Positions 1 through 6,116 of a stretch of DNA of 6,412 bases are shown here, piece after piece (position 1 is the stretch's first letter; each line of letters begins with the position of its first letter). The translations under genes and the position numbers were made by a program. The notes under the pieces are model-generated. The model saw only the letters and a program-made list of their open reading frames with translations. It was not told the DNA's origin and ran no database searches. Origin of the DNA: JAWWPG01 sp038254365. Lineage in GTDB: Bacteria > Actinomycetota > Actinomycetes > Propionibacteriales > Nocardioidaceae. The stretch covers positions 1 through 6,412 of the forward strand of contig JBBSGI010000111.1 of assembly GCA_038254365.1 (NCBI GenBank), written 5' to 3'.

Positions 1-141
1 CGCGAGCGAGGTCAGGGCCGCGACCCAGGCCCTGACCTTGAGGACGCCGAGAAGCACGAACAGGGTCAGGATCGGCAAGGCCGCGAAGATCGAGCTCAGG
101 GCGTACGAGCCGCCGACCGGGTCGAGTACTTGCTGGTACAC
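1..141 (-). CDS. L-lactate/glycolate permease (LctP/GlcA family), N-terminal fragment
   Basis: This is the start of a minus-strand gene that leaves the window at its left edge, so only about 47 codons are visible. The product begins with a YQQVLDP motif, followed by GGSYALSS and then a strongly hydrophobic stretch (roughly residues 18 to 34, with ALPILTLFVLLGV). That pattern, WQQ/YQQ...DP followed by a first membrane helix and a KxRAW-type basic loop, matches the N-terminus of the LctP/GlcA lactate and glycolate permeases, which are multi-pass inner-membrane proton symporters. I chose the GTG at 141 because GAGGTG lies 6 nt upstream of it. An in-frame GTG at 150 adds three residues and overlaps the glcF stop as GTGA, so it remains possible through translational coupling. 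As the last visible gene of a glycolate oxidase operon, its job is probably import of glycolate (or lactate). Substrate preference cannot be read from this fragment. Confidence 0.85.
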   Translation of the reverse strand, partial: MYQQVLDPVGGSYALSSIFAALPILTLFVLLGVLKVRAWVAALTSLA

Positions 142-146
142 AATGC

Positions 147-1559
147 TCACCTCGCGATGTGGGGAGTGGGCTGCTGGGTCGATGCTGCGAACGTGTCGGG
201 GGCGAGCCCCCGGATGGAGGCGTCGATGACCTCCACGGTGTGGGCGAGTGCGAGTGACGCCCCGAGCCGCCGGGCGGACGCGGCCACCTGCATCAAGCAG
301 CCTGGGTTCGCCGTGACGAGGAGGTCTGCGCCAGTAGCGAGGATGTTCCGTGTCTTGCGGTCACCGAGCTCCCGCGCCGGCTCGGCATTGAGCAGGTTGT
401 AGACGCCGGCCGAACCGCAGCAGATGTCCGGCTCGGCGATCTCCTGGAGCTCCAGGCCCGGGATGGCCGAGAGCAGCGCCCTCGGTTGCGCCCGGATGCC
501 CTGCGCGTGCGCGAGATGGCAGGCGTCGTGGTAGGCGACAGTGACGGGCAGTGGATGGCGTGGCGCCACCGGCCCGAGTGTGGTGAGGAGCTCCGAGACG
601 TCGCGAACCGACGACGCGAACCGCACCGCCCGTTGGGCGTAGGCCGGCTCGTCACGCAGGAGATCGGCGTACTCCTTCATCGACGAACCACAGCCCGCCG
701 CGTTGACGACCACATTCTCCACGCCGGCTGCCTCGAAGACGTCGATCGTGCGCCTTGCGAAGGCGACCGCCTCGGCCCCGCGACCGTTGTGGACGCTCAG
801 AGCTCCGCAGCACCCTTGCCCGGTGGGGATCACGACATCGCAGCCCTCGGCTGCGAGCACGCGCGCTGTAGCCGCGTTGACGCCGGGGAAGAACTCGCGC
901 TGAACGCAGCCGGTGAGAAGACCCACGACGGCCCGGCGCTTCCCGACGGCGGGTACGCGCGGCGGAAGCCTCTCCGACTTCCCAACAGGTGGCGCCAGGG
1001 CCTCCATCGCGGCGAGCGTCGGCGCCAGCCGGTCTAGCAGGCCGCTGCGCCGCACCATCCGCTGCAGGCCGCTGCGCTGGTAGGCCCGCAGGGGGCCACG
1101 CACGAGCCGCAGCCGCCGTGGGTAGGGAAACACGGCGAAGATGGCCTCGCGCAGCAGCCGGTCGCCGGCGTCGCGCTTGTACCGGCGCTCGACTTGAGCC
1201 CGGGTGGCCTCGATCAGGCTGTCGTACTGGACGCCCGAAGGGCAGGCCGTGACGCAGGCCATGCAGCCGAGGCAGGCGTCGAAGTGGCCGACCATCGAGT
1301 CCGACAGCGGCTCGCCCTCGAGGCCCTGCTGCATGAGGTAGATCCGGCCGCGGGGACTGTCCATCTCCTCCCCCCACAGGACATACGTCGGGCAGCTCGG
1401 CAGGCAGAACCCGCAGTGGACGCAGTCCGCGACGAGCTCGGCCGAAGGGGGATGGTGGTCGTCGAACGCCGCGGGACCCTCGGGAGGGGGGACCTCGTGG
1501 GGTCCACCGGCGCCCATGGTGCCGTGCGTCGCGCTCACCGGCGAGGTGTCCTGGGTCAT
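147..1559 (-). CDS. glcF: Glycolate oxidase iron-sulfur subunit GlcF
   Basis: A 470-residue protein, expected to be the electron-transfer subunit of the membrane-associated GlcDEF glycolate oxidase, which carries electrons from the FAD subunits to the respiratory chain. Two 4Fe-4S motifs are visible: Cys46, 49, 52, 56 (CVHCGFCLPSCP) and Cys96, 99, 102, 106 (CLGCMACVTACP). Two cysteine-rich CCG domains follow: the first around residues 214 to 295 (LLTGCVQ, QGCCGAL, AAGCGSSMKEY), the second around 340 to 425 (YHDACHLAHAQG, DICCGSAGVYN, TANPGC). This is the full GlcF architecture with every motif cysteine present. The ATG at 1559 was chosen because it has GGAGGG 5 nt upstream and shares one base with the glcE stop (TGATG). 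A longer reading frame back to 1658 would add an Arg/Pro-rich stretch lying inside glcE. About 45 residues rich in Pro, Gly and His precede the first cysteine, more than I recall for E. coli GlcF. Other CCG-domain oxidoreductases are less likely because glcD and glcE sit directly upstream. Confidence 0.95.
   Translation of the reverse strand: MTQDTSPVSATHGTMGAGGPHEVPPPEGPAAFDDHHPPSAELVADCVHCGFCLPSCPTYVLWGEEMDSPRGRIYLMQQGLEGEPLSDSMVGHFDACLGCMACVTACPSGVQYDSLIEATRAQVERRYKRDAGDRLLREAIFAVFPYPRRLRLVRGPLRAYQRSGLQRMVRRSGLLDRLAPTLAAMEALAPPVGKSERLPPRVPAVGKRRAVVGLLTGCVQREFFPGVNAATARVLAAEGCDVVIPTGQGCCGALSVHNGRGAEAVAFARRTIDVFEAAGVENVVVNAAGCGSSMKEYADLLRDEPAYAQRAVRFASSVRDVSELLTTLGPVAPRHPLPVTVAYHDACHLAHAQGIRAQPRALLSAIPGLELQEIAEPDICCGSAGVYNLLNAEPARELGDRKTRNILATGADLLVTANPGCLMQVAASARRLGASLALAHTVEVIDASIRGLAPDTFAASTQQPTPHIAR
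148..153 (-). promoter_or_regulatory. Ribosome binding site deciding the permease start
   Basis: GAGGTG read on the minus strand, 6 nt before the GTG at 141. It overlaps the last codons of glcF and the alternative GTG at 150, which itself has no good Shine-Dalgarno sequence upstream. This favours the shorter permease start, although coupling to glcF termination could serve the longer one. Confidence 0.5.
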
Positions 1560-2803
1560 CAGATCCCTCCGACGAAACGGCCCGGAGCCAGCAGGTGGCC
1601 GGGGTCGAGCTGGTCCTTGAGTCGGCGCATCAGGTCGAGCCCGGCCACCGGTCCCCACAGGTCGACAACGTCGCGGACAGCGGCGGGCGCGGTGAGAACC
1701 ACGACGGTCCCGCCGTACGTCGGAGCGGCTGCTCGCAGGTCAGCAACCACCGCTGCGGCATCGGCGGGCGCTGTGGTCGCGGGCAGCCCGGCATAGACGA
1801 CTCCCGCTCCGGACCCTCGGACGTCGACGGGCACGCCGTGTCGGTCGGCCGACCGGCGCACCGACAGCATCATGGTGGCGAGGCCGGCGATCTCGGTGGT
1901 GAGCTTGAGGCCGATCCCCCCGGGCTCGAAGGGGTAGCAGCCGAACCACGGCGGGACCTTGTCGTCCGCTGTGGTCGACCCGAGCAGCGTTGCCGCCGTG
2001 GTCTCGCGACGGGCGACCCCGTCGTCGGTGCCCTCGATGAGGACGGCCACGGTCATCGGTCCGAAGTGCGGCGCGTCGACCTCCACCGCTGTTGCCACCA
2101 CCTGCGAGCCGGCGACCGCGGCGACCTGGCGTCCTGCCTCCCCGGCGTCGGACACCTCCACGCTGACGACGCGGCTGGCCGGGGCGATGGGGTGCAACCG
2201 GAACACCGCCTGCGTCAGCAGCCCGAGAGTGCCGTGGCTGCCCGTGAGCAGCTTTGCGAAGTCGTAGCCGGCGACGTTCTTCACGACCTTGCCGCCGGCC
2301 TTCGCGACAACCCCGTCGGCGCGAACGAAGGTGACCCCGATCAGCAGGTCACGCACGGTCCCGTAGAGCAGGCGGCGCGGTCCGCTCGAGTTGGTCGCCA
2401 CCGCCCCTCCCACCGTCGCGCCGTGCTCGGACACGTCGAGGGCAAGCCGCTGGCCGGCCTCGGCGAGCGCCGTCTGCAGCGTGTCGACCGGTGTCCCGGC
2501 GGAGACGATGACCACGAGATCCCCGGCCGCATGCTCGACGACGCCGGTGATCAGACGGGTGTCGACGACGACGTCAACGGCGCTCGGCGGGCCACCCCAG
2601 TCGAGCTTCGTGGCCCCACCCCGGGCGACTACCCGCAGGCCGTGGCGGCTGGCGATACGGAGAAGCTCTGCCGTCTGTTCGGTCGAGGCCGGCGAGGCGA
2701 CATACCGGGCTGGCACGCCCCCGACAGCGTCCGTCTCCTCAGCCGGGCTGGCCCGCTCGTCGCACACCTTGCGCAGCTCGTCGAGGATCGCGTCGGTCGT
2801 CAT
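1559..2803 (-). CDS. glcE: Glycolate oxidase FAD-binding subunit GlcE
   Basis: A 414-residue protein with a PCMH-type FAD-binding domain over about residues 32 to 205. It contains RYVASPAS...LRVVARGGATK (33 to 66), the flavin-binding segment GATVGGAVATNSSGPRR (128 to 144), and GGKVVKNVAGYDFAKLLTGS (170 to 189), a hallmark of GlcE. The C-terminus ends in LKDQLDPGHLLAPGRF, the usual end of FAD-linked glycolate and D-lactate oxidases. GlcE is a partner subunit of GlcD in glycolate oxidase; in E. coli glcD, glcE and glcF are each required for activity. From memory this copy is about 60 residues longer than the E. coli protein, with much of the excess at the N-terminus. The ATG at 2803 follows the glcD stop by 2 nt, with AGAGG about 10 nt upstream, so translation is probably coupled to glcD. 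The gene is intact. A stand-alone D-lactate dehydrogenase is unlikely given its position between glcD and glcF. Confidence 0.93.
   Translation of the reverse strand: MTTDAILDELRKVCDERASPAEETDAVGGVPARYVASPASTEQTAELLRIASRHGLRVVARGGATKLDWGGPPSAVDVVVDTRLITGVVEHAAGDLVVIVSAGTPVDTLQTALAEAGQRLALDVSEHGATVGGAVATNSSGPRRLLYGTVRDLLIGVTFVRADGVVAKAGGKVVKNVAGYDFAKLLTGSHGTLGLLTQAVFRLHPIAPASRVVSVEVSDAGEAGRQVAAVAGSQVVATAVEVDAPHFGPMTVAVLIEGTDDGVARRETTAATLLGSTTADDKVPPWFGCYPFEPGGIGLKLTTEIAGLATMMLSVRRSADRHGVPVDVRGSGAGVVYAGLPATTAPADAAAVVADLRAAAPTYGGTVVVLTAPAAVRDVVDLWGPVAGLDLMRRLKDQLDPGHLLAPGRFVGGI
1565..1570 (-). promoter_or_regulatory. Ribosome binding site of glcF
   Basis: GGAGGG on the minus strand, 5 nt before the ATG at 1559 and inside the last codons of glcE. 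It fixes the glcF start at the TGATG junction and not at the upstream in-frame ATG at 1658. Confidence 0.7.
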
Positions 2804-2805
2804 CG

Positions 2806-4284
2806 TCAGAAGACCTCTGCCACGTCGGGTGCCCTCTGGCTGCGGCCTGGACCGGGGGATGGACGGGCCCCCCTGTGCCGGCCGGGCACCTCACCGCAGA
2901 GCCGGGGCGTCGGGAAGATCTTCCCGGGGTTGCACAGGTGGTTGGGGTCGAAGGCGCAGCGCAGCAGCTGCATGGTGTCGAGATCGTCATCGGTGAACAT
3001 CCGTGACATGTACTTGGCCTTGTCCATCCCGACCCCATGCTCGCCGGTGATGGACCCGCCGTACTCGATGCACAGGTCGAGGATGGCGCCGGAGACCACT
3101 TCGGCGTGGTCGGCCTGACCGGGTACCGACTCGTCGAACAGCACCAGCGGGTGCAGGTTCCCGTCGCCCGCGTGGAAGACGTTCGCCACCCGGACGCCAC
3201 TGGATCCGGACAGATCGGCGATGCGCCGCAACACGTCTGGCAACGCGGTTCGCGGGATGACGCCGTCCTGCACGATGTAGTCGGGGCTGATGCGCCCGAC
3301 CGCGGCGAACGCGGACTTGCGGCCTTTCCAGAACAGGGCCCGTTCGACGTCGTCTGTGGCGATGCGGATCTCGAACGCCCCGTTGGCCCGGCAGTAGGAC
3401 TCCACCTCCGTGAACTGGGCCTCGACCTCGGCGGCCGGCCCGTCGAGCTCGACGATCAGCACCGCACCCGCCCCTTGCGGATAGTTGCAGTGGACGGCCG
3501 CCTCGGCCGCCTCGATGGAAAGTGCATCCATCATCTCGATCGCAGCCGGGATCACGCCGGCCCCGATGATGCTCGACACCGCCCCGCCAGCATGGTCGGT
3601 GGAGTCGAACGCGGCCAGCAGGGTCCGTACGGACTCGGGCAGCCTCGTCAGTCGAAGGGTGACCTCGGTCGCGATCCCGAGCGTCCCCTCCGACCCGACG
3701 AAGGCCCCCAGCAGGTCGTAGCCGGGCGGATCGGGCGCCTTGCCGCCGAGCCGTACGACGGTGCCGTCCGGGGCGACCAGCTCCACACCGAGAACATGGT
3801 TGGTGGTGAAGCCGTACTTCAGGCAGTGGGCGCCGCCAGAGTTCTCGGCGACGTTGCCACCGATAGAGCAGATCTGCTGGCTCGACGGGTCCGGCGCGTA
3901 GTAGTAGCCGTGCGGAGCAGCGGCCTTGGTGACCTGGAGGTTGAATACTCCCGGTTCGACCACTGCCCGCTGGTTGAGCGGGTCGACCTCCTTGATCTCC
4001 CGCATCTGCGACGTCACCACCAGCACGCCGTCCGCGCTTGGTAGGGCACCGCCGGACAGGCCGGTTCCCGATCCGCGAGCGACATAGGGGACCTCCGCCT
4101 CGACGCAGGCGCGAACCGCGGCGACGACGTGGGCGGTCGTTGCGGGAAGCACGACGATCGCCGGCACCACCTTGTAGTGCGCGAGGCCGTCGCACTCGTA
4201 GGTGCGTCGCTGCTGGCGGTCGGTCAGCACACGGTCGGCACCGATGTCCGATCGAAGCCGTGCGGCAAGGGTATCGAGGTCCAT
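2806..4284 (-). CDS. glcD: Glycolate oxidase FAD-linked subunit GlcD
   Basis: A 492-residue FAD-linked oxidase, close to the usual length of about 500. It should carry the catalytic flavin for oxidation of glycolate (and often D-lactate) to glyoxylate at the cytoplasmic membrane. The N-terminal PCMH FAD-binding domain (about residues 38 to 215) shows ARGSGTGLSGGALP (69 to 82), SIGGNVAENSGGAHCLKYG (140 to 158) and GYDLLGAFVGSEGTLGI (188 to 204). The C-terminal FAD-oxidase domain shows VQDGVIPR (338 to 345), the metal and substrate motif HAGDGNLHP (371 to 379), GEHGVGMDKAKYM (414 to 426) and the closing CNPGKIFPT (451 to 459). A Pro/Arg-rich tail of about 33 residues follows. The ATG at 4284 was chosen because it lies 16 nt after the malate synthase stop and the family homology begins there; GGGAAAGAG precedes it. 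Upstream in-frame ATGs would extend the protein into the malate synthase gene with unrelated sequence. D-lactate dehydrogenase is the main alternative, but the glcE and glcF neighbours favour glycolate oxidase. Confidence 0.95.
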   Translation of the reverse strand: MDLDTLAARLRSDIGADRVLTDRQQRRTYECDGLAHYKVVPAIVVLPATTAHVVAAVRACVEAEVPYVARGSGTGLSGGALPSADGVLVVTSQMREIKEVDPLNQRAVVEPGVFNLQVTKAAAPHGYYYAPDPSSQQICSIGGNVAENSGGAHCLKYGFTTNHVLGVELVAPDGTVVRLGGKAPDPPGYDLLGAFVGSEGTLGIATEVTLRLTRLPESVRTLLAAFDSTDHAGGAVSSIIGAGVIPAAIEMMDALSIEAAEAAVHCNYPQGAGAVLIVELDGPAAEVEAQFTEVESYCRANGAFEIRIATDDVERALFWKGRKSAFAAVGRISPDYIVQDGVIPRTALPDVLRRIADLSGSSGVRVANVFHAGDGNLHPLVLFDESVPGQADHAEVVSGAILDLCIEYGGSITGEHGVGMDKAKYMSRMFTDDDLDTMQLLRCAFDPNHLCNPGKIFPTPRLCGEVPGRHRGARPSPGPGRSQRAPDVAEVF

Positions 4285-4300
4285 AGGCTCTTTCCCGGGT

Positions 4301-5890
4301 TCAGGCCATCCTCTCGTAGGCCGGCAGGGTGAGGAAGTCGGCGAAGTCATCGGCCAGCGCCATCTCGGTGAACAGCGACCGGGCGTCATCCCACCGCCCA
4401 CCACCGACCGCGGCAGGGCCCGCGGGCTGCCGGATCTTGTCCATCTCCTCGTCGATCAGCCGCTCCACCAGCTCGCGGGTAACCGTCTGGCCGTCGGCCA
4501 GCGGCACCGAGTTGTGGAGCCACTGCCATACCTGTGACCGCGAGATCTCGGCGGTGGCCGCGTCCTCCATCAGGTTGTTGATGCCGACCGCGCCCGTCCC
4601 ACGCAGCCAGGCCTCGAGGTACTGGATCCCGACGCTGATGTTGCTTCGCAGGCCGGCCTCGGTCACCTCCCCTGGGGTCGACGCGATGTCGAGCAGGTCG
4701 GCGGCCGTGACGTTGACATCCTCGCGCAGCCTGTCGATCTGGTTCGGCCGATCGCCCAGAACCGAGTCGAACACCTCGGTACACAGGGCGACCATCCCGG
4801 GGTGGGCAACCCACGACCCGTCGAAGCCGTCGCCGGCCTCGCGGGTCTTGTCCTCGCGCACCTTGGCGAAAGCCTGGGTGTTCGTCTTCTCGTCCTTGCT
4901 CGGGATGAAGGCGGCCATCCCGCCGATGGCGTGCGCCCCTCGCTTGTGACAGGTGCGCACGAGGAGCTCGGTGTAGGCGCGCATGAACGGCACCGTCATC
5001 GTCACGGCGTTGCGGTCCGGCAGCAGGAACTCGGCGCCACGGTCCCGGAAGCACTTGATGGCGCTGAACATGAAGTCCCACCGGCCCGCGTTCAGTCCGG
5101 CCGAGTGCTCGCGGAGCTCGTAGAGGATCTCTTCCATCTCGAAGGCCGCCGGATACGTCTCGAGCAGCACCGTCGCTCGGATCGTGCCCTGCGCGATACC
5201 GAGCCGATCCTGAGCGGAGACGAAGACCTCGTTCCACAGCCGTGCCTCCAGATGGCTCTCCATCTTGGGGAGGTAGAAGTACGGCCCGCTCCCGCGCTCG
5301 AGCTGAAGCTGTGCGCAGTGGAAGAAGTACAGGCCGAAGTCGAAGAGGCTTCCGGACATTGGAGCGCCGTCGACCAACAGATGCTTCTCCGGCAGATGCC
5401 AGCCCCGCGGACGTACGACGATCGTCGCGAGGTGGTCACCGAGGGCGTACCGCTTGCCCTCCGCGGACGTGAAGCCCAGCTTGCCCTCGATCGCATCCCG
5501 AAGGTTCAGCTGCCCCTGGACCATGTTCTCCCAGAGCGGAGTGTTCGCGTCCTCGTGGTCGGCCAGCCAGACCTTGGCCCCGGAGTTGAGCGCGTTGATG
5601 GTCATCTTCGCGTCGGTCGGACCGGTGATCTCTGCCCGCCGGTCGACCAGCCCCGGGGCGGGCTCGGCCACGCGCCACGAGTCGTCCTCGCGGATGTCCA
5701 ACGTGTCGGGCAGGAAGTCCAGGGTGCCCCCCTCAGCCAGCGCGAGGTAGCGTTGCCGGCGCTGGTCGAGCAGCTCGCGGCGGCGCGCGTCGAAGCCGCG
5801 GTGCAGGGCGGCAAGGAACTCCAGGGCCTCGTCGGTCAGCACCTCGTCGAACCGCTCGAGCATCGGTCCGGTCACTGCCACGTCGGTCAT
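4301..5890 (-). CDS. aceB: Malate synthase A
   Basis: A 529-residue cytosolic enzyme that condenses glyoxylate with acetyl-CoA to give malate and CoA. Length and motifs fit the A isoform (about 530 residues), not the larger G isoform (about 720). Visible landmarks are the substrate-loop arginine in VVRPRGWH (Arg160), the metal-binding glutamate in TVLLETYPA (Glu244), the family signature REHSAGLNAGRWDFMFS (260 to 276) with Asp272, GGMAAFIPSKDE (323 to 334), and the likely catalytic base Asp443 in NLMEDAATAEISRSQVWQW (439 to 457). All expected active-site residues are present. Phe273 replaces the tyrosine that usually follows WD in the signature. The ATG at 5890 has AGGGAGA 7 nt upstream; an in-frame ATG at 5962 has poorer support. 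It is the first gene of the operon and would consume the glyoxylate made by the glycolate oxidase encoded just downstream. No isocitrate lyase gene is present here, so the context suggests glycolate assimilation more than the classical glyoxylate bypass. Confidence 0.96.
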   Translation of the reverse strand: MTDVAVTGPMLERFDEVLTDEALEFLAALHRGFDARRRELLDQRRQRYLALAEGGTLDFLPDTLDIREDDSWRVAEPAPGLVDRRAEITGPTDAKMTINALNSGAKVWLADHEDANTPLWENMVQGQLNLRDAIEGKLGFTSAEGKRYALGDHLATIVVRPRGWHLPEKHLLVDGAPMSGSLFDFGLYFFHCAQLQLERGSGPYFYLPKMESHLEARLWNEVFVSAQDRLGIAQGTIRATVLLETYPAAFEMEEILYELREHSAGLNAGRWDFMFSAIKCFRDRGAEFLLPDRNAVTMTVPFMRAYTELLVRTCHKRGAHAIGGMAAFIPSKDEKTNTQAFAKVREDKTREAGDGFDGSWVAHPGMVALCTEVFDSVLGDRPNQIDRLREDVNVTAADLLDIASTPGEVTEAGLRSNISVGIQYLEAWLRGTGAVGINNLMEDAATAEISRSQVWQWLHNSVPLADGQTVTRELVERLIDEEMDKIRQPAGPAAVGGGRWDDARSLFTEMALADDFADFLTLPAYERMA

Positions 5891-5897
5891 GAGTACG

Positions 5898-5904
5898 TCT
5901 CCCT
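5898..5904 (-). promoter_or_regulatory. Ribosome binding site of aceB
   Basis: AGGGAGA on the minus strand, 7 nt before the ATG at 5890. It supports that start over the in-frame ATG at 5962. Confidence 0.7.
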
Positions 5905-5934
5905 GGTCGTCCTCGCCCTGCGCGTGCCGATCCG

Positions 5935-5947
5935 GGACTGGCAGTCC
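5935..5947. promoter_or_regulatory. Perfect 13-bp palindrome, candidate operator upstream of aceB
   Basis: GGACTG and CAGTCC separated by a single base, centred about 51 nt before the aceB start. A one-base centre makes it a poor RNA hairpin (at best a 5-bp stem with a 3-nt loop) but a plausible site for a dimeric transcription factor. If transcription starts near 5956, as the weak promoter candidate implies, the site would lie just downstream of the start, where a repressor could act. No known regulator consensus matches clearly. Confidence 0.4.
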
Positions 5948-5960
5948 AGCGCCCTCGGCC

Positions 5961-5969
5961 ATGCCCTAC
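5961..5969 (-). repeat. Left copy of 9-bp GTAGGGCAT motif, facing aceB
   Basis: GTAGGGCAT on the minus strand, ending 70 nt before the aceB start codon. The same nine bases occur on the plus strand at 6067 to 6075, so the two copies form an inverted repeat with 97 nt between them, each reading toward its own gene. They may be binding sites of a shared regulator or parts of similar promoters; chance is also possible. Confidence 0.35.
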
Positions 5970-5991
5970 CGACATCGAAGTCTGCCGCCAA
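5963..5991 (-). promoter_or_regulatory. Weak candidate promoter for the aceB-glc operon
   Basis: On the minus strand TTGGCG (5991 to 5986) resembles a minus-35 box. After a 17-nt spacer comes TAGGGC (5968 to 5963) in the minus-10 position. The minus-35 box and spacing are reasonable, but the minus-10 lacks the usual final T. Transcription would start near 5956, giving a leader of about 65 nt that includes the 13-bp palindrome. This is tentative, since promoters in high-GC actinobacteria are hard to call by eye. Confidence 0.25.
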
Positions 5992-6066
5992 GCCCGCCTG
6001 ACCACCTTCGCAGCAGGTCGCCACTTCCGCAATCGGTCGACCCGCCCGGGAACGATGGCGGTTATC

Positions 6067-6075
6067 GTAGGGCAT
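6067..6075 (+). repeat. Right copy of 9-bp GTAGGGCAT motif, facing the dehydrogenase gene
   Basis: GTAGGGCAT on the plus strand, ending 41 nt before the GTG start at 6117. It pairs with the inverted copy at 5961 to 5969. The likeness extends slightly downstream: both copies read GTAGGGCAT, one variable base, then G. Confidence 0.35.
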
Positions 6076-6103
6076 TGGTGAGGTCGCGGCCTCTTCATCC
6101 ACG

Positions 6104-6108
6104 AAAGG
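6104..6108 (+). promoter_or_regulatory. Ribosome binding site of the dehydrogenase gene
   Basis: AAAGG, 8 nt before the GTG at 6117. It favours this start over the in-frame GTG at 6078, which would add 13 residues without homology to the family. Confidence 0.5.
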
Positions 6109-6116
6109 CGCGGGCG

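Larger units (their letters stand above)
5891..6116. other. Divergent intergenic region, likely two outward promoters
   Basis: A 226-nt gap without a gene between aceB (leftward) and the dehydrogenase gene (rightward). It must contain the promoter of at least one of them and probably both. It holds a 13-bp palindrome, an outward-facing 9-bp repeat pair, a weak candidate promoter toward aceB, and an 8-bp GGTCGACC palindrome at 6035 to 6042. Toward the right, TATCGT at 6063 to 6068 fits the loose actinobacterial minus-10 pattern TANNNT, but I see no good minus-35 at the right distance. No RNA gene or terminator is recognisable. Confidence 0.75.

Noticed and set aside
1560..1658. A longer glcF start at 1658
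   Set aside because: The added 33 residues are Arg/Pro-rich sequence read out of frame through the glcE C-terminus. The ATG at 1559 has a strong GGAGGG and a classic TGATG junction.
1595..3118. A 507-codon plus-strand open frame antisense to glcE and glcD
   Set aside because: It is a product of high GC content, which removes stop codons from antisense frames. The protein has no recognisable domains and spans two well-supported genes on the other strand.
3037..4044. A 335-codon plus-strand open frame opposite glcD
   Set aside because: It is a GC-driven shadow of glcD with no recognisable motifs and no ribosome binding site that stands out.
4285..4404. A longer glcD start at 4404
   Set aside because: The extra 40 residues lie inside the malate synthase coding region and lack similarity to GlcD N-termini.
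5891..5962. A longer malate synthase start at 5962
   Set aside because: The 24 added residues do not resemble the family N-terminus, and the ATG at 5890 has a well-spaced AGGGAGA.
4802..6001. A 399-codon plus-strand open frame opposite malate synthase
   Set aside because: The minus strand encodes a full malate synthase with all active-site motifs. The antisense product shows no family features and crosses the aceB start into the promoter region.
6035..6042. GGTCGACC as a FadR/GlcC-type (GntR family) operator
   Set aside because: It is a perfect 8-bp palindrome, but it has an even centre and lacks the outer bases of the known TGGTCnGACCA-type sites. Such 8-mers are common in GC-rich DNA.
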